Shown piece after piece: positions 26,004-35,186 of a stretch of 64,000 nt of DNA (positions are counted from its first letter, which is position 1; every line of letters starts with the position of its first letter). The position numbers and the translations under genes are program-made. Source of the stretch: Ancylobacter pratisalsi (GTDB lineage: Bacteria > Pseudomonadota > Alphaproteobacteria > Rhizobiales > Xanthobacteraceae); NCBI RefSeq assembly GCF_010669125.1, contig NZ_CP048630.1, positions 2,678,001-2,742,000 on the forward strand. Reading direction: 5' to 3'. The notes beneath the pieces are model-generated. The model was not told the DNA's origin. It ran no database searches and worked only from the letters and a program-made list of their open reading frames with translations.

Positions 26004-26435
26004 ATGGACTTCACTTCCTTCGAGGCCGAGCGCATCACCGAATCGTCGGTCACGAACGCCTCCGTGCCGAGCTTCTTCACCATCGGTGATCTCGCCCGCG
26101 AATTCGGCGTCACCCTTCGCGCCCTCCGCTTCTACGAGGACAAGGGCCTGCTGGCTCCGCGTCGCGAGGGGCTGACCCGGCTCTACAGCGCGGCCGAGCG
26201 CGACCGCCTGGCGATCATCCTCAAGGGCAAGAAGCTTGGCTTCACCCTTGCCGAGATCAAGGCGATGGTGGCCCTGCGCGAAGGCGGCCCGGTGCCGTCG
26301 GGCGGACTTGCCCTGACCCGCGAGAAATGCGCCGAGCAGCTTGCGCTGCTGGAGCAGCAGAAGGTCGAGATCGAGGAAGCCATTGACGAGCTTCGCCAGA
26401 TGGTCGGCGCCTTCACCGCCCGTTCGGCGGCCTGA
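26004..26435 (+). CDS. MerR-family transcriptional regulator
   Basis: A 143-residue regulator. The winged helix-turn-helix is at about 24-95, with FTIGDLAREFGVTLRALRFYEDKGLL and the second part GLTRLYSAAERDRLAIILKGKKLGF; a dimer coiled coil follows at about 108-135. It lacks the Cys cluster of metal-sensing MerR proteins, so it belongs to the small-effector or effector-free type common in Hyphomicrobiales. An intrinsic terminator follows at once, so it is monocistronic. Confidence 0.88.
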   Translation: MDFTSFEAERITESSVTNASVPSFFTIGDLAREFGVTLRALRFYEDKGLLAPRREGLTRLYSAAERDRLAIILKGKKLGFTLAEIKAMVALREGGPVPSGGLALTREKCAEQLALLEQQKVEIEEAIDELRQMVGAFTARSAA

Positions 26436-26468
26436 CGCTTCACCTCCCCCGTTTCGATTGTCCGGCAG

Positions 26469-26497
26469 CGGCGCCCCCAGCGGGCGCCGTTGTCGTT
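26469..26497 (+). terminator. Terminator after the MerR-family gene
   Basis: CGGCGCCC (26469-26476) pairs with GGGCGCCG (26482-26489) around a 5-base loop; a T-rich but interrupted tail follows. It lies 34 bases past the stop codon. Confidence 0.6.
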
Positions 26498-26599
26498 TGG
26501 GGACCCGCGAGGGGGAGGTTTTCCCCCGACCCATCTTGCTCTAGCCTGCGCCGGCCAGTCGGGGCCCGGCTTGTGAGGCCCGGTGAACGAAGAGCGACG

Positions 26600-27214
26600 A
26601 TGTCCCGCACAATCGACTACTACTTCTCGACCGTCAGCCCCTGGGCGTTCATGGGCTATGCGACGTTTCTCGACGTGGTCAAGCGCCATGGCGTGCATGT
26701 CGACTTCCGCCCGGTGGGCCTGGGCAATCTGTTCGCCGAGACCGGCGGCACCGCTCTGCCCAAGCGCCATCCCGCGCGGCAGCGCTACCGGCTGGTGGAA
26801 CTGCAGCGCTGGAGTGAGGCGCGGGGCCTCGATTTCCACGTTCAGCCGGCCCACTGGCCGTTCAATGGCGGGGTGACTGACCGGCTCATCCTCGCCGCGA
26901 TCCGGGACGGCCATGACGTGGCGCCGCTGATCGCGCGGTTCGGCTCGGCGGTGTGGCAGCGCCAGGAAGACCTTGGCGATCCGGCGCAGATCCGCGCCAT
27001 CCTGGATGAGCTCAGCCTGCCCGCGAGCCTGCTGGAGGCCGCCGACACGCCGGAGATGGCCGCCGCCTATGAGGCCAATCACGCGCGCGCCGTCGAGGCC
27101 GACGTGTTCGGCTCGCCGGCCTATGTGCTCGACGGTGAGGTGTTCTGGGGGCAGGACCGGATCGATCTGCTCGACGCGGCGTTGTCCAGTGGACGGCCGC
27201 CGTTCAAGCCCTGA
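26600..27214 (+). CDS. 2-hydroxychromene-2-carboxylate isomerase / DsbA-like thioredoxin-fold protein
   Basis: A 204-residue protein of the kappa-GST/DsbA superfamily. The N-terminal strand-turn IDYYFSTVSPWAFMGY at about 5-20 gives the family Ser and Trp-Ala positions in place of a CxxC pair, the pattern of 2-hydroxychromene-2-carboxylate isomerases; the C terminus has FGSPAYVLDGEVFWGQDRID. The ATG at 26600 is used; an earlier start at 26573 lacks family-like residues. True HCCA isomerases act in naphthalene breakdown, and no other aromatic degradation gene is nearby, so the real substrate is open. Glutathione dependence is expected. Confidence 0.85.
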   Translation: MSRTIDYYFSTVSPWAFMGYATFLDVVKRHGVHVDFRPVGLGNLFAETGGTALPKRHPARQRYRLVELQRWSEARGLDFHVQPAHWPFNGGVTDRLILAAIRDGHDVAPLIARFGSAVWQRQEDLGDPAQIRAILDELSLPASLLEAADTPEMAAAYEANHARAVEADVFGSPAYVLDGEVFWGQDRIDLLDAALSSGRPPFKP

Positions 27215-27268
27215 GCGCGCGGACGGGAAACCGGCGGGCGAACACGCGTGCGAACGAGGAGGTGCGGC

Positions 27269-27850
27269 ATGAACGGCGGATCAAGGCTTTGCCAGCTTGG
27301 ATTGAGCGGGGTGCTGGTGCTTTTTCTCGGGCCGGCGGCGCTGGCGCAGGAAGCGCCGGCGTCCTCGCCTGTCGCGGCGGCGGAGCGGGCGAACTTCTCC
27401 ATCCAGCCGGTCGAAGGCGGGGTGATGAAACTCGACACCCGCAGTGGAGCGATGTCGTTCTGCAGCCAGCGGGCGGACGCACGGCCCGGCGCCGGCGTTT
27501 CCGGGTCGGGCGCCGGTTCCTGGGTGTGCGAGGCGGTGCCTGAGGACCGCGCGGCCCTGGAGGCCGAGATCGGCCGGCTTCAGGCGCGCATCGCCGCGCT
27601 GGAGAAGGCGCGGACCGGGGTGACGCCGGGCGTGCCGGACATCATGGTGCCGCCCGAGGGCGGCGCCGGCTCTTCCACGCACCCGCCGCCGCAGGCCGCC
27701 GTGCCCGACGACGACGCGAAGCTGACCGAGGATGCCCGCCGCAAGCTCGACGAGGCCATGGATATGGCCGAGCATGTGTTCAAGCGTTTTCTCGGCATGG
27801 TCGACCGGCTGCGGGGCGAGAACAAACCCTCGCAGGGCGAACCGCTGTGA
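27269..27850 (+). CDS. Exported protein of unknown function with a coiled-coil segment
   Basis: A 193-residue protein I do not recognise. The ATG at 27269 follows a strong GGAGG site. A signal peptide covers about residues 1-27, ending at ALA-Q. A small beta-rich stretch with two Cys (FCSQ and WVCEA) follows, then a short coiled coil (ALEAEIGRLQARIAALEKAR), a Pro/Gly-rich linker and a C-terminal helix that has KLDEAMDMAEHVFKRFLGM. The paired Cys could form a periplasmic disulfide. It stops 4 bases before the convergent esterase gene. Confidence 0.75.
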   Translation: MNGGSRLCQLGLSGVLVLFLGPAALAQEAPASSPVAAAERANFSIQPVEGGVMKLDTRSGAMSFCSQRADARPGAGVSGSGAGSWVCEAVPEDRAALEAEIGRLQARIAALEKARTGVTPGVPDIMVPPEGGAGSSTHPPPQAAVPDDDAKLTEDARRKLDEAMDMAEHVFKRFLGMVDRLRGENKPSQGEPL

Positions 27851-27853
27851 CGC

Positions 27854-28849
27854 TCAGCACGCCTCGACGAAGGCGTAGCTGCGCGCCAGCGCCTGGTCGG
27901 TAAGGCTGCCGGGAAAGCCGATGAAGACATGGCAGCCGCCGGGGTAGACCGCCAGTTCCGCCGGGTTGCCGGCGGCCAGCCAGCGCGGCGCCAGGAACAG
28001 CGTGTCGTCGAGCAGCGCGTCCCGCGTGCCGATGGTGAACAGCGCCGGGGGCAGGCCGCTCAGATCGGCGTGCAGCGGGGAGATGTCCGGTGTCGCGACG
28101 TCGCCCCCGTTGCGCAGGTAGTGACCCACGAAGACGTTGATGTCGTTCGTGTTGAGCACCAGCGGCTCGTCGCCCCACAGGCGGGCGCTGGGGGTGAGGC
28201 CGAGATCGTAGCAGCCGGCGGTGAGGTTGGCGCCGCAGAACGGGGTGAGCCCGTGCCGGTCGCGCAGGCGCAGCAGCGTGCTGACGGCGAGGTTGCCGCC
28301 CGCCGATTCGCCGCCGATGACGAAGCGGCTGGTGCCAAAGCGCGCCGGCCCCTCGCGCAGCAGCCACAAGGCGGCGGCCTCGCAATCGTCCGGGGCGGCC
28401 GGATAGGGCACTTCCGGGGCCAGCCGGTAGTCGACCGACACCACCGCAAAGCCGGTGCGCTCGACGAAGCGATGGTTCAGCCCGTCATTCTCGCGCGCCG
28501 AGCCGAGGCACCAGCCGCCGCCATGGATATGCAGATACACGCCCTTCGCCGGCTCCGGCGGGGTGAGAATGCGCAGCGGCACCTTGCCGCCGGGACCCTC
28601 AATCTCGACCACCTGCGCATAGGGGCTTTCGGGCGCGAGCGGGAAGGGGCCCTTTCCATCCAGCCGGAGCTTGCGCAGCATGGCCATGGGAAACACCCAG
28701 CGATCCGCCACGGCGCCGAGCGCCTTGACGATGCCGGCATTGATGGCGCGCGTGTCCGGCGCGATCGCCGCCGGGTCGAACAAGGCGGGGTCGACCACGA
28801 GCGGGGAGGTGGTGGCGCGGGGCGCGAAGTTGGGCAGCGGAGAAGACAT
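27854..28849 (-). CDS. Alpha/beta hydrolase, hormone-sensitive-lipase-like esterase
   Basis: A carboxylesterase of family IV. The oxyanion motif HGGGW is at 109-113 and the nucleophile elbow GESAGG at 180-185 with Ser182; the acid (GTRDALLDD) and base (CHVFIGFPG) follow near the end, so the triad is complete. I use the ATG at 28849; in-frame ATGs at 28891 and 28915 would add 14 or 22 residues, and none has a strong ribosome site. Substrates are probably short acyl esters. It is convergent with the exported-protein gene and divergent from the YjbQ-family gene. Confidence 0.88.
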   Translation of the reverse strand: MSSPLPNFAPRATTSPLVVDPALFDPAAIAPDTRAINAGIVKALGAVADRWVFPMAMLRKLRLDGKGPFPLAPESPYAQVVEIEGPGGKVPLRILTPPEPAKGVYLHIHGGGWCLGSARENDGLNHRFVERTGFAVVSVDYRLAPEVPYPAAPDDCEAAALWLLREGPARFGTSRFVIGGESAGGNLAVSTLLRLRDRHGLTPFCGANLTAGCYDLGLTPSARLWGDEPLVLNTNDINVFVGHYLRNGGDVATPDISPLHADLSGLPPALFTIGTRDALLDDTLFLAPRWLAAGNPAELAVYPGGCHVFIGFPGSLTDQALARSYAFVEAC

Positions 28850-28966
28850 AAAGCGGAGACGCTCCAAAATAGCGTTTGGCGGGTTTGTCATCAGGGGCTG
28901 GTCCGCCCTATCCAAACCCAGCCGATCGCATTCGTCCAGCGCGGTGCAGCATGAAAGGACAGTTTA

Positions 28967-29431
28967 ATGGCGGCGGTGCGGCAAGGCGAGGTGCGCGAAA
29001 GCGCCGTGACACGGCGATTCTCGACCCTTTTCACGGTCGGCACGCGCGGGCGGGGATTTACCGACATCACCGCCGAGATCGCGGGCTTCCTCAACGGCAT
29101 AGGGGCGATTGACGGCGAGGTGAGCGTGTTCTGCCGCCACACCTCCGCCTCGCTCACGATCCAGGAGAACGCCGATCCCGATGTGCGGGTGGACCTGCTT
29201 ACCGCGCTCGACCGCCTGGCGCCCGAACATGCCGGCTGGGTCCATGACCTGGAGGGGCCGGACGACATGCCCGCCCATGTGAAGGCGGTGCTGACGGGAC
29301 TCCATCTCTCCATACCGGTGATCGCGGGGCGGCTCGCGCTCGGCACCTGGCAGGGCGTTTATCTGGTGGAGCACCGCGTGCGCCCGCACCGGCGCGAATT
29401 GGTGGTAGCGTTTGTCGGCGATGCCAACTAA
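28967..29431 (+). CDS. YjbQ family protein (UPF0047, thiamine-phosphate-synthase-like)
   Basis: A 154-residue protein of the YjbQ/UPF0047 family, recognised by HTSASLTIQENADPDVRVDL, the GLHLSIPVI segment and LGTWQGVYLVEHR. Family members are small trimeric enzymes with a conserved His site; the Escherichia coli protein has weak thiamine-phosphate synthase activity, the basis of the current name. No thiamine genes lie nearby. It ends about 105 bases before the response-regulator gene. Confidence 0.9.
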   Translation: MAAVRQGEVRESAVTRRFSTLFTVGTRGRGFTDITAEIAGFLNGIGAIDGEVSVFCRHTSASLTIQENADPDVRVDLLTALDRLAPEHAGWVHDLEGPDDMPAHVKAVLTGLHLSIPVIAGRLALGTWQGVYLVEHRVRPHRRELVVAFVGDAN

Positions 29432-29536
29432 ATCTCGATGGTTGATGCCGGCTCGCGGCACCGGTACGACTCGACCCTGGATTGCGGCGCGATAAGGGAC
29501 GCGTGCCGGCCCGCGAGTAATGAGGACCGCTTGGAC

Positions 29537-30205
29537 GTGGATACGACGACGAGCTTCCGGCTGGTGATTGCCGACGATCATCCGTTGTTTCGAGGTGCGC
29601 TGCGCGAGGCGGTCTCGCGCCGGTTTCCCTCGGTGGAACTGTTCGAGGCCGGCGGTCTCGAAGACCTTCAGGCGCTGCTCGAGCGCGAGAGCGACATGGA
29701 TCTCATCCTGCTCGACCTCACCATGCCGGGCGTGCGGGGCTTTTCCGGGCTGATGTATCTGAGGGCGCAGTATCCCGGCGTGCCGGTGATCGTGGTTTCC
29801 GCCAATGAGGACGCCAGCGTCATCCGCCACTGCATGGAATTCGGCGCGTCCGGTTTCATTCCCAAGACGGCGGCGGTGGGTACCATGGGCGAGGCGATCG
29901 CCGCGGTGCTGGAGGGGCGTGTCTGGACCCCGCCCGATGTCGACCTCGACGCCGGCGCGGACACCGAGACCAAGGCTTTGGTGGCGCGGCTGGCCACCCT
30001 CACCCCCCAGCAGGTGCGGGTGCTGATGATGCTGTCCGAGGGACTGCTGAACAAGCAGATCGCCTATGAGCTCGGCGTTTCCGAAGCGACGGTGAAGGCC
30101 CACGTCTCCGCCATCCTGCAGAAGCTGGGCGTGGAGAGCCGCACCCAGGCGGTGATCGCGGCCTCGAAGATCGAGGGCGGTACCTGGTCGCAGTCGGCGG
30201 GGTGA
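29537..30205 (+). CDS. NarL/FixJ-family response regulator
   Basis: A 222-residue DNA-binding response regulator. The receiver (about 7-125) has the acidic pair Asp13/Asp14 and phospho-acceptor Asp60 in LLDLTMPG; a LuxR-type helix-turn-helix fills about 150-215, with LTPQQVRVLMMLSEGLLNKQ and EATVKAHVSAILQKL. I prefer the GTG at 29537 with GAGGA upstream; TTG at 29531 is also possible, and the frame is open to 29438. It lies 746 bases from the convergent transporter-fused hybrid kinase, a plausible partner because such kinases often sit with a LuxR-type regulator. Confidence 0.87.
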   Translation: MDTTTSFRLVIADDHPLFRGALREAVSRRFPSVELFEAGGLEDLQALLERESDMDLILLDLTMPGVRGFSGLMYLRAQYPGVPVIVVSANEDASVIRHCMEFGASGFIPKTAAVGTMGEAIAAVLEGRVWTPPDVDLDAGADTETKALVARLATLTPQQVRVLMMLSEGLLNKQIAYELGVSEATVKAHVSAILQKLGVESRTQAVIAASKIEGGTWSQSAG

Positions 30206-30306
30206 GCGTGACGTCTTCCCGTGGGCCATCGTCCAGCGGCTGGGACTAATCGGCACAGGCCTGGATCACCGAACAGGGCGACAGCGGCGATTACGGACGG
30301 CGCTTC

Positions 30307-30936
30307 GTGCTGGATGCGCCGATGCTGGCGCGTATCCGCGGGCGCGGCTTCAGCAGGGCGCTGGATGTCGGCTGCGGCGAGGGACGGTTCTGCCGGCTGA
30401 TGCAGGCCATGGGACTGGCTACGGTCGGCGTGGATCCCACCGAGGCGCTGCTGGCACGGGCCCGCGCGCTCGATCCGGCCGGCGACTATCGGCTCGGCCG
30501 GGCGGAGACGCTGGAGGGCGCGGCGGATGTCGACCTCGTGGTGAGCTATCTCAGCCTGATCGACATTCCCGACCTGCCCACGGCGCTGGAGCGGATGTCG
30601 GCCAGCCTGCGCCCCGGTGGCAGCCTGCTGATTGCCAATCTCACCAGCTTCAACACCGCCGGCCAGCCCGACGGCTGGACGCGCAATGAGCAGGGAGAGG
30701 CACGATTCTTCATTGATGATTACCTGGAGGAGCGGGCGATCCGGGCAACCTGGCGCGGCATCAGCATCGTCAACTGGCACCGGCCGCTCAGCACCTATAT
30801 GAGCGCGCTGCTGGATCTCGGCCTGCAGCTGCGCCATTTCTCCGAGCCGGCCCCCACGGGCGGGGATCCCGCGAAGGCGGATCTGTATCGGCGCGTGCCC
30901 TATTTCCACATCATGGAATGGCAGAAACCCGCCTGA
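30307..30936 (+). CDS. Class I methyltransferase; 5' end broken by a stop codon
   Basis: A SAM-dependent methyltransferase. Motif I DVGCGEG begins about 18 residues from the visible start; VGVDPTEALLARAR and LRPGGSLLIANL follow. The same frame is open upstream from a GTG at 30208, which has a GGGGTGA ribosome site 3 bases after the response-regulator stop, and reads SSGWD, then TAA at 30247, then SAQAWITEQGDSGDYGRRFV. That is the normal N terminus of such enzymes with one codon turned into a stop (GAA to TAA would restore it). The annotated part may still be made from GTG 30307, lacking about 33 residues, or the gene may be a fresh pseudogene. Confidence 0.7.
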   Translation: MLDAPMLARIRGRGFSRALDVGCGEGRFCRLMQAMGLATVGVDPTEALLARARALDPAGDYRLGRAETLEGAADVDLVVSYLSLIDIPDLPTALERMSASLRPGGSLLIANLTSFNTAGQPDGWTRNEQGEARFFIDDYLEERAIRATWRGISIVNWHRPLSTYMSALLDLGLQLRHFSEPAPTGGDPAKADLYRRVPYFHIMEWQKPA

Positions 30937-30951
30937 GGCGGCGTGACGGCC

Positions 30952-33900
30952 TTACTCCGCCGCCGCCCGCGTGGCCCGCCACTGCGCCAGCAGGGCGCGC
31001 AGCGCGGCGGGGCGCACCGGCTTGTTCAACACTTCCATCTCGGTCGCGCGGGCGGTGTCGCGCACGCGCTTGGAGCGGTCGGCGGTGATGAGAACGGCCG
31101 GCAGGTGCTGACCCAGCTTCCAGCGCAGCTGCTTGGCGACCTCGATGCCGTCGGCGTCGTCGAGGTGATAGTCGACCAGCAGCACGTCCGGCAGCAGGCG
31201 CGATTCGCGCAGCGCGGCCAGCGCGCGGTGCATGTCGTGAGCCTTGATCACCCGGCAGCCCCAGCCGGCCAGCAGCGTTTCCATGCCGTCGAGGATGGCC
31301 GGGTCGTTGTCGATGCACAGCACGATGAGATCGTTCAGCGTCGAGGCCGGCACCGAGGCCGGCAGGGTGCGCGGGGCTTCGGCGGGGATCGGCGGTGCCG
31401 ACGGAACCTCCACCTCGAAGGCACTGCCGCGCCCGTGGGTCGAGACCAGGGTGATCGGGTGCTCCAGCACCCGCGAGATGCGCTCGACAATGGACAGGCC
31501 GAGACCAAGGCCGCGCGCGGCCTTGGCGCCCTGGTCGAGGCGCTGGAACTCCTTGAAGATCAGCTTTTGCTTGGCCTGGGGGATGCCGAGCCCGGTGTCG
31601 AGCACCTGAATGCGCAGCTTGCCCCTGCGCCGGCGCACCCCGACCAGCACCCGGCCTTCGGGCGTGTACTTGATCGCGTTGGAGACGAGGTTCTGCAGCA
31701 GGCGGCGGAGCAGGCGCCGGTCCGAGCGCACCGCCGCCGAACTCGCCACGAAGATCAGGCGCAGGCCCTTGTCCTTGGCCAGCGGGGTGAACTCGATTTC
31801 CAGCTGCGAGAAGATGTCGTCGACGCGGAAGGCGCCGATGTCGGGCTTCAGCGCCCCGGCGTCGAGGCGCGAAATGTCGAGCAGCGCCCCGAGTATGTCC
31901 TCCACCGCCTCCAGCGAGGCGTCGACATTGCGGGCGAGCCGGCCGTTTTCGCGGTTCTCGCCGGTTTCGGTGCGCTCGACCAGGCTGGTGGCGTAGAGCC
32001 GGGCGGCGTTGAGCGGCTGCAGGATGTCGTGCGAAGCGGCGGCGAGGAAGCGGGTCTTGGAGATGTTGGCGTCGTCCGCCTCGGCCTTGGCCTGGGCGAG
32101 CTGGGTGTTGAGCTTTTCCAGCGCCGTGGTGCGTTCGCGCACGCGCCGCTCCAGCGTCTCGTTGGCGCGCTCCAGCGCTTCGGCGGCCTCGACCGAGGGA
32201 GTGATGTCGGTGAAGGTGACCACCACGCCGCCGTCGGGCATGGTGTTCACGCGCACCTCCATGACCACGCCGCGCGGGGCGAGGCGCTCCTGGAAGGTGA
32301 CGCTGCGCCGGGCGTAGCGCTCCAGCCGCACCCGCACGATCTCCTCCACCGGGCCCGGGCCGAGCATGCCGCTGGTGGCGTTGAAGCGCACGATCTGGTC
32401 GATGCCGACGCCGATGCGCACGATCTCGGAGGGCAGTTCCAGCACCTCGCCGAACTGCCGGTTCCAGCAGATGAGGCGCAGGTCGCGGTCGAACACCGCG
32501 ATGCCCTGGCGCACATGGTCCAGCGCGGTCTGGAGGATCTCGCGATTGTACTGGATCGCGGCCGAGGCGTCGTCGAGCAGCTTGAGCGCCGCCTTGGTGG
32601 AGACGGTGCGCTTGCGCAGCATCAGCGACAGCACCAGCCGCGAGGAGGCGGCGCCGATCGCGGAGGCCAGCAGGTGCTCGGCGTAGCGGATGAGCTGGAA
32701 GTCGGCCTCGCGGCCGGGATCCAGCGTGACGCCGCGCATCGCGGACACGCTCTCGAACGAGGCCCGGGTGCGGTCCTCGCCCAGATAGCGGGACACGGTG
32801 CCGAGCAGTTCGCCCACCGTGACCGGCGAGCGCCACAGCCGGAAGCTCGGCGCCGAGGGGGCCCGGTCGGCTTCGACGAAGACGCTGGCCTGCAAGCGCT
32901 CGATCGGGGTCGGCTGGCGCATCAGCGACACGCCGAGGAAGCACAGCACGTTGACGGTGAGGCTCCACATCACGCCGTGATTGAGCGGGCTGGCATGGAC
33001 GCCGAGGAGTGCCTGCGGGCGCAGCATGTCGAGGCCGAACGGGCCGTGGAGCAGCAGGTCGTGGCTGAACAGCCCGGCATCGATGAGGCTCGGCAGCAGC
33101 AGCGTGTAGGCCCAGAGCACGATGCCGGCGGCGATGCCGGCGATGGCGCCGGGTGCGGTGCCGCGCCGCCACACCAGCCCGAGCAGCAGGGCGGGGCCGA
33201 ACTGGGCGACCGCCGCGAAGGACAGTAGGCCGATCTGCGCCAGCTGGGCCTCGCCGGCGAAGCGGAAGTAGAGATAGGCCAGCAGCAGGATGGCGAAGAT
33301 CGCCACCCGGCGCACCATGAGCAGGCGCTCGCCCATGTCGGAGTGCAGCGCGCGCGGGCCGGTGTCGTCGGCCTCGCGGCTGCGCCGGGCGCGCACCATG
33401 AGCGGCATGAAGATGTCGTTCGACACCATGACCGCCAGCGCCACCGTCTCGACGATGACCATGGCGGTGGCGGCCGAAAGCCCGCCGACGAAGGCGATGA
33501 GCGCCATCCACCGCGCCCCGACCGACAGCGGCAGGGTGAGGACATACATGTCGCCGTCGATGAAGCCGGGCGGAAAGGCCACGAGCCCGGCCACCGCGAT
33601 CGGCACCACGAACAGGTTGATGAGCACGAGATAGAGCGGAAACAGCCACGCGGCGGTGCGGATTTCCCGTTCCGAGGTGTTCTCGACCACGGCGACGTGG
33701 AACTGGCGCGGCAGCAGGAAGATGGCCAGCGCCGAGAGCAGCGTCATCACCGCCCAGTTGCTCACCGAGAAATCCTTGGTGAGCACCGGCAGGACGCCCT
33801 TTTCGGCGGCCTTGGCGAACAGGTCCGCGGGACCCGAGAACATGACGAAGGTGACGAACAGGCCGACGGCGAGGAAGCCGACCAGCTTGACGATCGATTC

Positions 33901-34491
33901 CGTCGCCACCGCCAGCATCAGCCCTTCCTGATGCTCGGTGGCGTCGATGTGCCGGGTGCCGAACAGCACCGCGAACACCGCCATCGCCACCGCGATCATC
34001 AGCGCCAGGTCGCCGACCACGGGGTAGTGCAGGCCCAGCCCCTCGAAATCGCCGAGCATGGCCACCAGCGAGGCCGACACCGCCTTGAGCTGCAGGGCGA
34101 TGTAAGGCAGCGAGCCGAGGATCGCGACCACGGCCACCATCGCCGCCACGCCCTGGCTCTTGCCGTAGCGCGCGGCGACGAAGTCGGCGATGGAGGTGAT
34201 GTTCTGCGCCTTGGCGAGCCGCACGATGCGCAGCAGAAGCGGCGCGCCGAGCGCGAAGAACAGCACCGGCCCGACATAGATGGTGAGGAAGTTCAGGCCC
34301 TGGGTGGTGGCAAGGCCCACCGAGCCGAAGAAGGTCCAGGACGTGCAGTAGACCGCCAGCGAGAGCGAATAGATGTAGGGCCGCCCCTCGCGGCGCGGGC
34401 GCGCGGGACGACGGTCGCCGAAGCTGGCGACCGCGAACAGGAAACCGACATAGACCAGGGCGACGGTGATGATGACCCAGGCCTGAAGCAT
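30952..34491 (-). CDS. Hybrid histidine kinase with sodium/solute-symporter-like membrane domain
   Basis: A 1179-residue sensor. The first about 500 residues form some twelve membrane helices of the SLC5 sodium:solute symporter fold (IYVGPVLFFALGAPLLLRI, GGLSAATAMVIVETVALAVM). Then come a PAS domain at about 670-790, the H-box FLAAASHDILQPLNAARLY with His near 819, an HATPase domain with GLGLGLSIVERI, and a C-terminal receiver (about 1060-1175) with VLLVDYHLDD. This layout is that of transporter-fused kinases such as CbrA-related and NahK/ErcS-like proteins; the membrane part may sense or carry a nutrient. It is convergent with the methyltransferase gene and divergent from mscL. Confidence 0.92.
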   Translation of the reverse strand: MLQAWVIITVALVYVGFLFAVASFGDRRPARPRREGRPYIYSLSLAVYCTSWTFFGSVGLATTQGLNFLTIYVGPVLFFALGAPLLLRIVRLAKAQNITSIADFVAARYGKSQGVAAMVAVVAILGSLPYIALQLKAVSASLVAMLGDFEGLGLHYPVVGDLALMIAVAMAVFAVLFGTRHIDATEHQEGLMLAVATESIVKLVGFLAVGLFVTFVMFSGPADLFAKAAEKGVLPVLTKDFSVSNWAVMTLLSALAIFLLPRQFHVAVVENTSEREIRTAAWLFPLYLVLINLFVVPIAVAGLVAFPPGFIDGDMYVLTLPLSVGARWMALIAFVGGLSAATAMVIVETVALAVMVSNDIFMPLMVRARRSREADDTGPRALHSDMGERLLMVRRVAIFAILLLAYLYFRFAGEAQLAQIGLLSFAAVAQFGPALLLGLVWRRGTAPGAIAGIAAGIVLWAYTLLLPSLIDAGLFSHDLLLHGPFGLDMLRPQALLGVHASPLNHGVMWSLTVNVLCFLGVSLMRQPTPIERLQASVFVEADRAPSAPSFRLWRSPVTVGELLGTVSRYLGEDRTRASFESVSAMRGVTLDPGREADFQLIRYAEHLLASAIGAASSRLVLSLMLRKRTVSTKAALKLLDDASAAIQYNREILQTALDHVRQGIAVFDRDLRLICWNRQFGEVLELPSEIVRIGVGIDQIVRFNATSGMLGPGPVEEIVRVRLERYARRSVTFQERLAPRGVVMEVRVNTMPDGGVVVTFTDITPSVEAAEALERANETLERRVRERTTALEKLNTQLAQAKAEADDANISKTRFLAAASHDILQPLNAARLYATSLVERTETGENRENGRLARNVDASLEAVEDILGALLDISRLDAGALKPDIGAFRVDDIFSQLEIEFTPLAKDKGLRLIFVASSAAVRSDRRLLRRLLQNLVSNAIKYTPEGRVLVGVRRRRGKLRIQVLDTGLGIPQAKQKLIFKEFQRLDQGAKAARGLGLGLSIVERISRVLEHPITLVSTHGRGSAFEVEVPSAPPIPAEAPRTLPASVPASTLNDLIVLCIDNDPAILDGMETLLAGWGCRVIKAHDMHRALAALRESRLLPDVLLVDYHLDDADGIEVAKQLRWKLGQHLPAVLITADRSKRVRDTARATEMEVLNKPVRPAALRALLAQWRATRAAAE

Positions 34492-34754
34492 GGGGAGCTC
34501 CCGATGGGCGGCCGCGCCTTCAAGGGCAGCCTCGCCCCTTTATGCGCCGGCCCGCGGCCAGGGGGCAAGCGGGGGGCGAGCGGGTGGTCGAGCGGGGGAT
34601 GCAGGCCGCTCGCAGGTTGTCGTGAGCATGCGCGGGGATGTCGTTTTCGCCGCTTGCCCGTCCGTCACCGCCGCTTCACATTCGGGATGTTGAACGAGTC
34701 GCGCGATGCGGCGTCCCGCTTGCGACGTCTCATTTCCGGCCCACGGAGGCAAGG

Positions 34755-35186
34755 ATGAACAAGGTGCTGAAGGAATTCCGCGAATTCGCGGTCAAAGGCA
34801 ACGTCATGGATCTCGCCATCGGCGTGATCATCGGCGCGGCCTTCGGTCAGATCGTCAATTCGATCGTGACCGATCTCTTCATGCCGGTGGTTGGCGCGGT
34901 GCTGGGCGGGCTGGACTTTTCCAACTACTTCATCGGGCTGTCCGCCAATGTCACCGAAAACTCGCTCGCCGCCGCGCGCGAGCAGGGCGCGGTGTTCGCC
35001 TACGGCCATTTCCTCACCGTGGTCATCAATTTCCTGATCGTCGCCTGGATCCTGTTCCTGGTGGTGAAGGGCGTTAACCGGCTGCGCCGTCAGGAGGCCG
35101 CCGCCCCACCGGCTGTTCCGCCGGCGCCGACCCGGGAGGAGCTTCTGCTCACCGAGATCCGCGATCTCCTCGCCAAGAAGGCCTGA
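34755..35186 (+). CDS. mscL: Large-conductance mechanosensitive channel MscL
   Basis: Releases solutes on hypo-osmotic shock. The 143-residue product has the N-terminal helix [20 protein letters not shown], the first pore helix with [18 protein letters not shown], a periplasmic loop, a second membrane helix at about 78-103 and the C-terminal helical bundle segment [15 protein letters not shown]. Length is normal. The ATG at 34755 has GGAGG 7 bases upstream. It is monocistronic. Confidence 0.97.
   Translation: MNKVLKEFREFAVKGNVMDLAIGVIIGAAFGQIVNSIVTDLFMPVVGAVLGGLDFSNYFIGLSANVTENSLAAAREQGAVFAYGHFLTVVINFLIVAWILFLVVKGVNRLRRQEAAAPPAVPPAPTREELLLTEIRDLLAKKA

Noticed and set aside
30911..34758. Several long frames over the hybrid kinase gene on both strands
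   Set aside because: They are His/Gln/Arg-rich shadow translations; the real frame has complete kinase and receiver motifs.
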